Positions 13,775 through 15,444 of a stretch of 15,444 nt of DNA are shown here, one piece after another. Made by a program: the position numbers and the translations under genes. The notes beneath the pieces were generated by a model. That model saw nothing but the letters and a program-made list of their open reading frames with translations, ran no database searches and was not told where the DNA came from. This DNA comes from VBDM01 sp035651815 (GTDB taxonomy: Bacteria; Pseudomonadota; Gammaproteobacteria; Burkholderiales; SG8-39): positions 1 to 15,444 of the forward strand of contig DASRFB010000070.1 of assembly GCA_035651815.1 (NCBI GenBank), in the 5' to 3' direction. Numbering within the stretch: the stretch's first letter is position 1; each line of letters begins with the position of its first letter.

Positions 13775-14988
13775 GATGCCGAGATTGTAGCGCGGGACGA
13801 CTGCGGCTTCACCCAGAAGGCGAGCAGCAGCGCCGAAGCCGCCGCGACCGCGCCCGCGAAGGAGAACGCGATCGCGGCGCTCCCGAGCTGCCACAGCGAG
13901 CCGAAGATGGCGCCCGCCGGGATCGCGGCGACGCCGACCAGCAGGTGATACCAGCCGAACGCGGTGCCCTGCTCGCCCTCGCGGCCGAATTCCTTGATCA
14001 ACGCGCGCTCGGCGCCTTCGGACAGGCCCTCGAGCGCGCCGTAGAAGAGCGTCACGGTCCACAGCCCGGCCGCGGTCGACGTGCCGCACACGAAGTAATA
14101 CGCCAGGGCGAACCCGATCCAGCTCGCGAGCATCACGGCCTTGCGCCCGACGCGGTCCGACACCACGCCGCCCGCGTACGCGCCGGCCGACTTCATGGCG
14201 TTGAGCGCCGACCACAGCAGCAGGAGCTCGACCACGCCCATCCCGAGCCCGTGGCCGTAGAGCACCAGGAAGGTCTCGGAGACGCGGGCGAACGTGAAGG
14301 TCCCGAGCACGAGGAGATACCGCTGCATCGCGGGCGAGAGCACGCTCCAGCGCAACGGCGGCAGCGCCTCGGGCGCGGCACGCCGGGGAACGTCCCGCAC
14401 ACCCAGGACCAGGAGCAGGCACAGCACCCCCGGTATCGCGGAAAACAGGATCACGTTCTGCATCGTCGTGCCCGAGTACGCGAGCGCCGCCGCCGCGATC
14501 AGGCCGCCGCCGACCGCGCCGGCGTTGTCGAACGCGCGGTGCACGCCGAACGCCTTGCCCGTCAGCTCGCGCGGCGCCACGTCGGCGACCCAGGCGTCGC
14601 GCGGCGCGCTGCGGATGCCCTTCCCCACGCGGTCGACGCTGCGCAGGAGGAGCACGGTGATCCAGCCGCCCGCGAGCGCGAGCAGCGGCCGCGCGAGGTT
14701 CGAGAGCGCGTAGCCCGCGACCACGAGCGGCTTGCGCCGGCCGAGCGTCACGTCGGAATGCCGGCCGGCCCAGAGGCGCAGGAAGCTCGCGACCGCGTCG
14801 GCCACGCCCTCGACCAGGCCGAGCGCCACCGGCCCGGCGGCGAGCACCGTCGCGAGCACGATCGGGATCAGCGGGATGACGATGTCGGAGGCGACGTCGT
14901 TCAGGAAGCTGACCAGGCCGAGGGCGTAGACCGTGCGCGGCAGCCTGCCGCCGCGCTCCTCTCGCGATTGCCTCACCCGATCACGCAT
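13771..14988 (-). CDS. Major facilitator superfamily transporter
   Basis: The 405-residue product has about 12 hydrophobic segments and two MFS loop motifs: AGRHSDVTLGRRKP (74-87) between helices 2 and 3, and GGVVSDRVGRKAV between helices 8 and 9. The subgroup is marked by LVSFLNDVASDIVIPLIP near the N terminus and RSVDRVGKGIRSAPRDAW after helix 4. It is an inner-membrane secondary transporter, probably a proton-driven exporter or uptake system, but the substrate cannot be read from sequence and no regulator gene adjoins it. The ATG at 14988 precedes a charged N terminus and the first helix. Its stop overlaps the following 42-residue mini-protein gene by 4 bases. It is divergent from the cytochrome P460 gene. 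Confidence 0.9.
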   Translation of the reverse strand: MRDRVRQSREERGGRLPRTVYALGLVSFLNDVASDIVIPLIPIVLATVLAAGPVALGLVEGVADAVASFLRLWAGRHSDVTLGRRKPLVVAGYALSNLARPLLALAGGWITVLLLRSVDRVGKGIRSAPRDAWVADVAPRELTGKAFGVHRAFDNAGAVGGGLIAAAALAYSGTTMQNVILFSAIPGVLCLLLVLGVRDVPRRAAPEALPPLRWSVLSPAMQRYLLVLGTFTFARVSETFLVLYGHGLGMGVVELLLLWSALNAMKSAGAYAGGVVSDRVGRKAVMLASWIGFALAYYFVCGTSTAAGLWTVTLFYGALEGLSEGAERALIKEFGREGEQGTAFGWYHLLVGVAAIPAGAIFGSLWQLGSAAIAFSFAGAVAAASALLLAFWVKPQSSRATISAS

Positions 14989-15091
14989 GCGGCGGTCGTG
15001 ATGGAATAACCGTCATGCGCCAATGTTAACGCGGACGGTCCCGGAGCTCGCAACGAGCCGGACGTTTCCTTGACAACCGAAAGGACAGAAG
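14989..15091. promoter_or_regulatory. Divergent intergenic region between the MFS gene and the cytochrome P460 gene
   Basis: These 103 bases lie between two divergent starts and should hold both promoters. GTTAAC at 15023-15028 is the most AT-rich spot; read on the minus strand, TAACAT (15021-15026) is a possible -10 box for the MFS gene with a leader of about 26 bases. On the plus strand AAGGA near 15081-15085 is the ribosome site of the P460 gene. No -35 box is convincing on either strand. Confidence 0.4.
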
Positions 15092-15444
15092 ATGAGATTC
15101 CCGAAGCTGATGCTTGCAGGCGGCCTGGCCTTCGCGATCGCCGCCGCCGGCGCCGCCGACCGGGTGGCTCCCGCTCCGAACGGCATCGAGATGCCTGCCG
15201 ACTACAAGGACTGGCGCGTGATCGGCATCTCCGATCGGTCCGACAACCACACGATGCGCGCGATCCTCGGGAACGACGTCGCCATTGCCGCGGCCCGCGG
15301 CGGCCGCACCAACCCCTGGCCGGACGGCACCCGGTTCGCCAAGGTCGCCTGGAAGGAGGCGAAGCATCCGAACTGGCCGACGGCGACGGTGCCCGGCGAC
15401 TTCGTGCAGGTGGAATTCATGATCAAGGACGCGAAGAAGTACGC
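15092..15444 (+). CDS. Cytochrome P460 family protein, N-terminal 117 residues (3' end outside the window)
   Basis: The visible part starts with a signal peptide (MRFPKLMLAGGLAFAIAAAG, cleavage likely after AGAA) and continues into a cytochrome P460 domain: MPADYKDWRVIGISDRSDNH, MRAILGNDVAIAAAR, TNPWPDGTRFAKVAWKE and VPGDFVQVEFMIKDAKKYA. Cytochromes P460 are periplasmic c-type haem proteins; the Nitrosomonas enzyme oxidises hydroxylamine, but many relatives in other bacteria have no known substrate. The CxxCH haem-binding motif and the haem cross-linking lysine normally lie in the C-terminal part, which is outside the window, so haem binding cannot be confirmed. The ATG at 15092 follows an AAGGA ribosome site. 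Confidence 0.88.
   Translation, partial: MRFPKLMLAGGLAFAIAAAGAADRVAPAPNGIEMPADYKDWRVIGISDRSDNHTMRAILGNDVAIAAARGGRTNPWPDGTRFAKVAWKEAKHPNWPTATVPGDFVQVEFMIKDAKKY

Noticed and set aside
14981..15016. An 11-residue leader frame (MTVIPSRPPHA) overlapping the MFS start
   Set aside because: It has no visible ribosome site, and such short frames occur often by chance. It would merit attention only if conserved in relatives.
15070..15075. TTGACA resembling a -35 box before the P460 gene
   Set aside because: The matching -10 position would fall inside the coding region after the ATG at 15092, so it cannot drive this start.

Overview
The window is GC-rich and densely coded, with nineteen protein genes (two cut by the window edges), no gene-free stretch above 150 bases and no RNA gene, CRISPR array or insertion sequence that I can see. 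The gene content (BamC, a Bcp-type peroxiredoxin, an L16 hydroxylase of the YcfD type, and the order methyltransferase-dapA-bamC-metallohydrolase) points to a betaproteobacterium, probably a Burkholderiales-like or uncultured relative. This is inferred from families and base composition, not from a marker gene.

Left part (1-3534). A truncated cupin protein gene is followed on the same strand by a gene for EutA, the reactivating factor of the B12 enzyme ethanolamine ammonia-lyase; no eutBC genes are in view. A hairpin-forming repeat fills the gap between the two. EutA then converges, with a single base between stop codons, on a gene for a predicted lipoprotein with a methyltransferase domain. 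Upstream of that is a small secreted six-cysteine protein.

Middle (3674-8299). Three minus-strand genes (peroxiredoxin, SlyD-type prolyl isomerase, membrane-anchored FMN-binding glutamate synthase-like protein) form a likely unit. Divergent from them, a perfect TATAAT box lies almost on the start codon of the YcfD/RoxA-type ribosomal oxygenase gene, which overlaps a small PLD-like gene. A 63-residue lipoprotein gene with its own promoter follows and ends at a strong bidirectional terminator.

Core operon (8316-11708, minus strand). A small methyltransferase, dapA, bamC and an MBL-fold hydrolase are joined by 1-nt and 4-nt overlaps and one 8-nt gap, which indicates translational coupling. dapA makes the lysine/peptidoglycan precursor and bamC belongs to outer-membrane protein assembly.

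Right part (11755-15444). A fused alpha/beta hydrolase-OsmC gene reads rightward. Next is a DUF924 gene whose middle is poorer in GC than its neighbours. It is bracketed by two direct copies of the same repeat seen at 781-856; the repeat supplies its start codon and also the stop codon of the hydrolase-OsmC gene. Then come an MFS transporter gene with a 4-nt-overlapping 42-residue membrane mini-protein gene, and at the edge the start of a cytochrome P460 family gene.

The points I would look at first are the cupin-EutA pair without its lyase, the repeat family that sets gene ends, and the 42-residue protein coupled to the MFS transporter.
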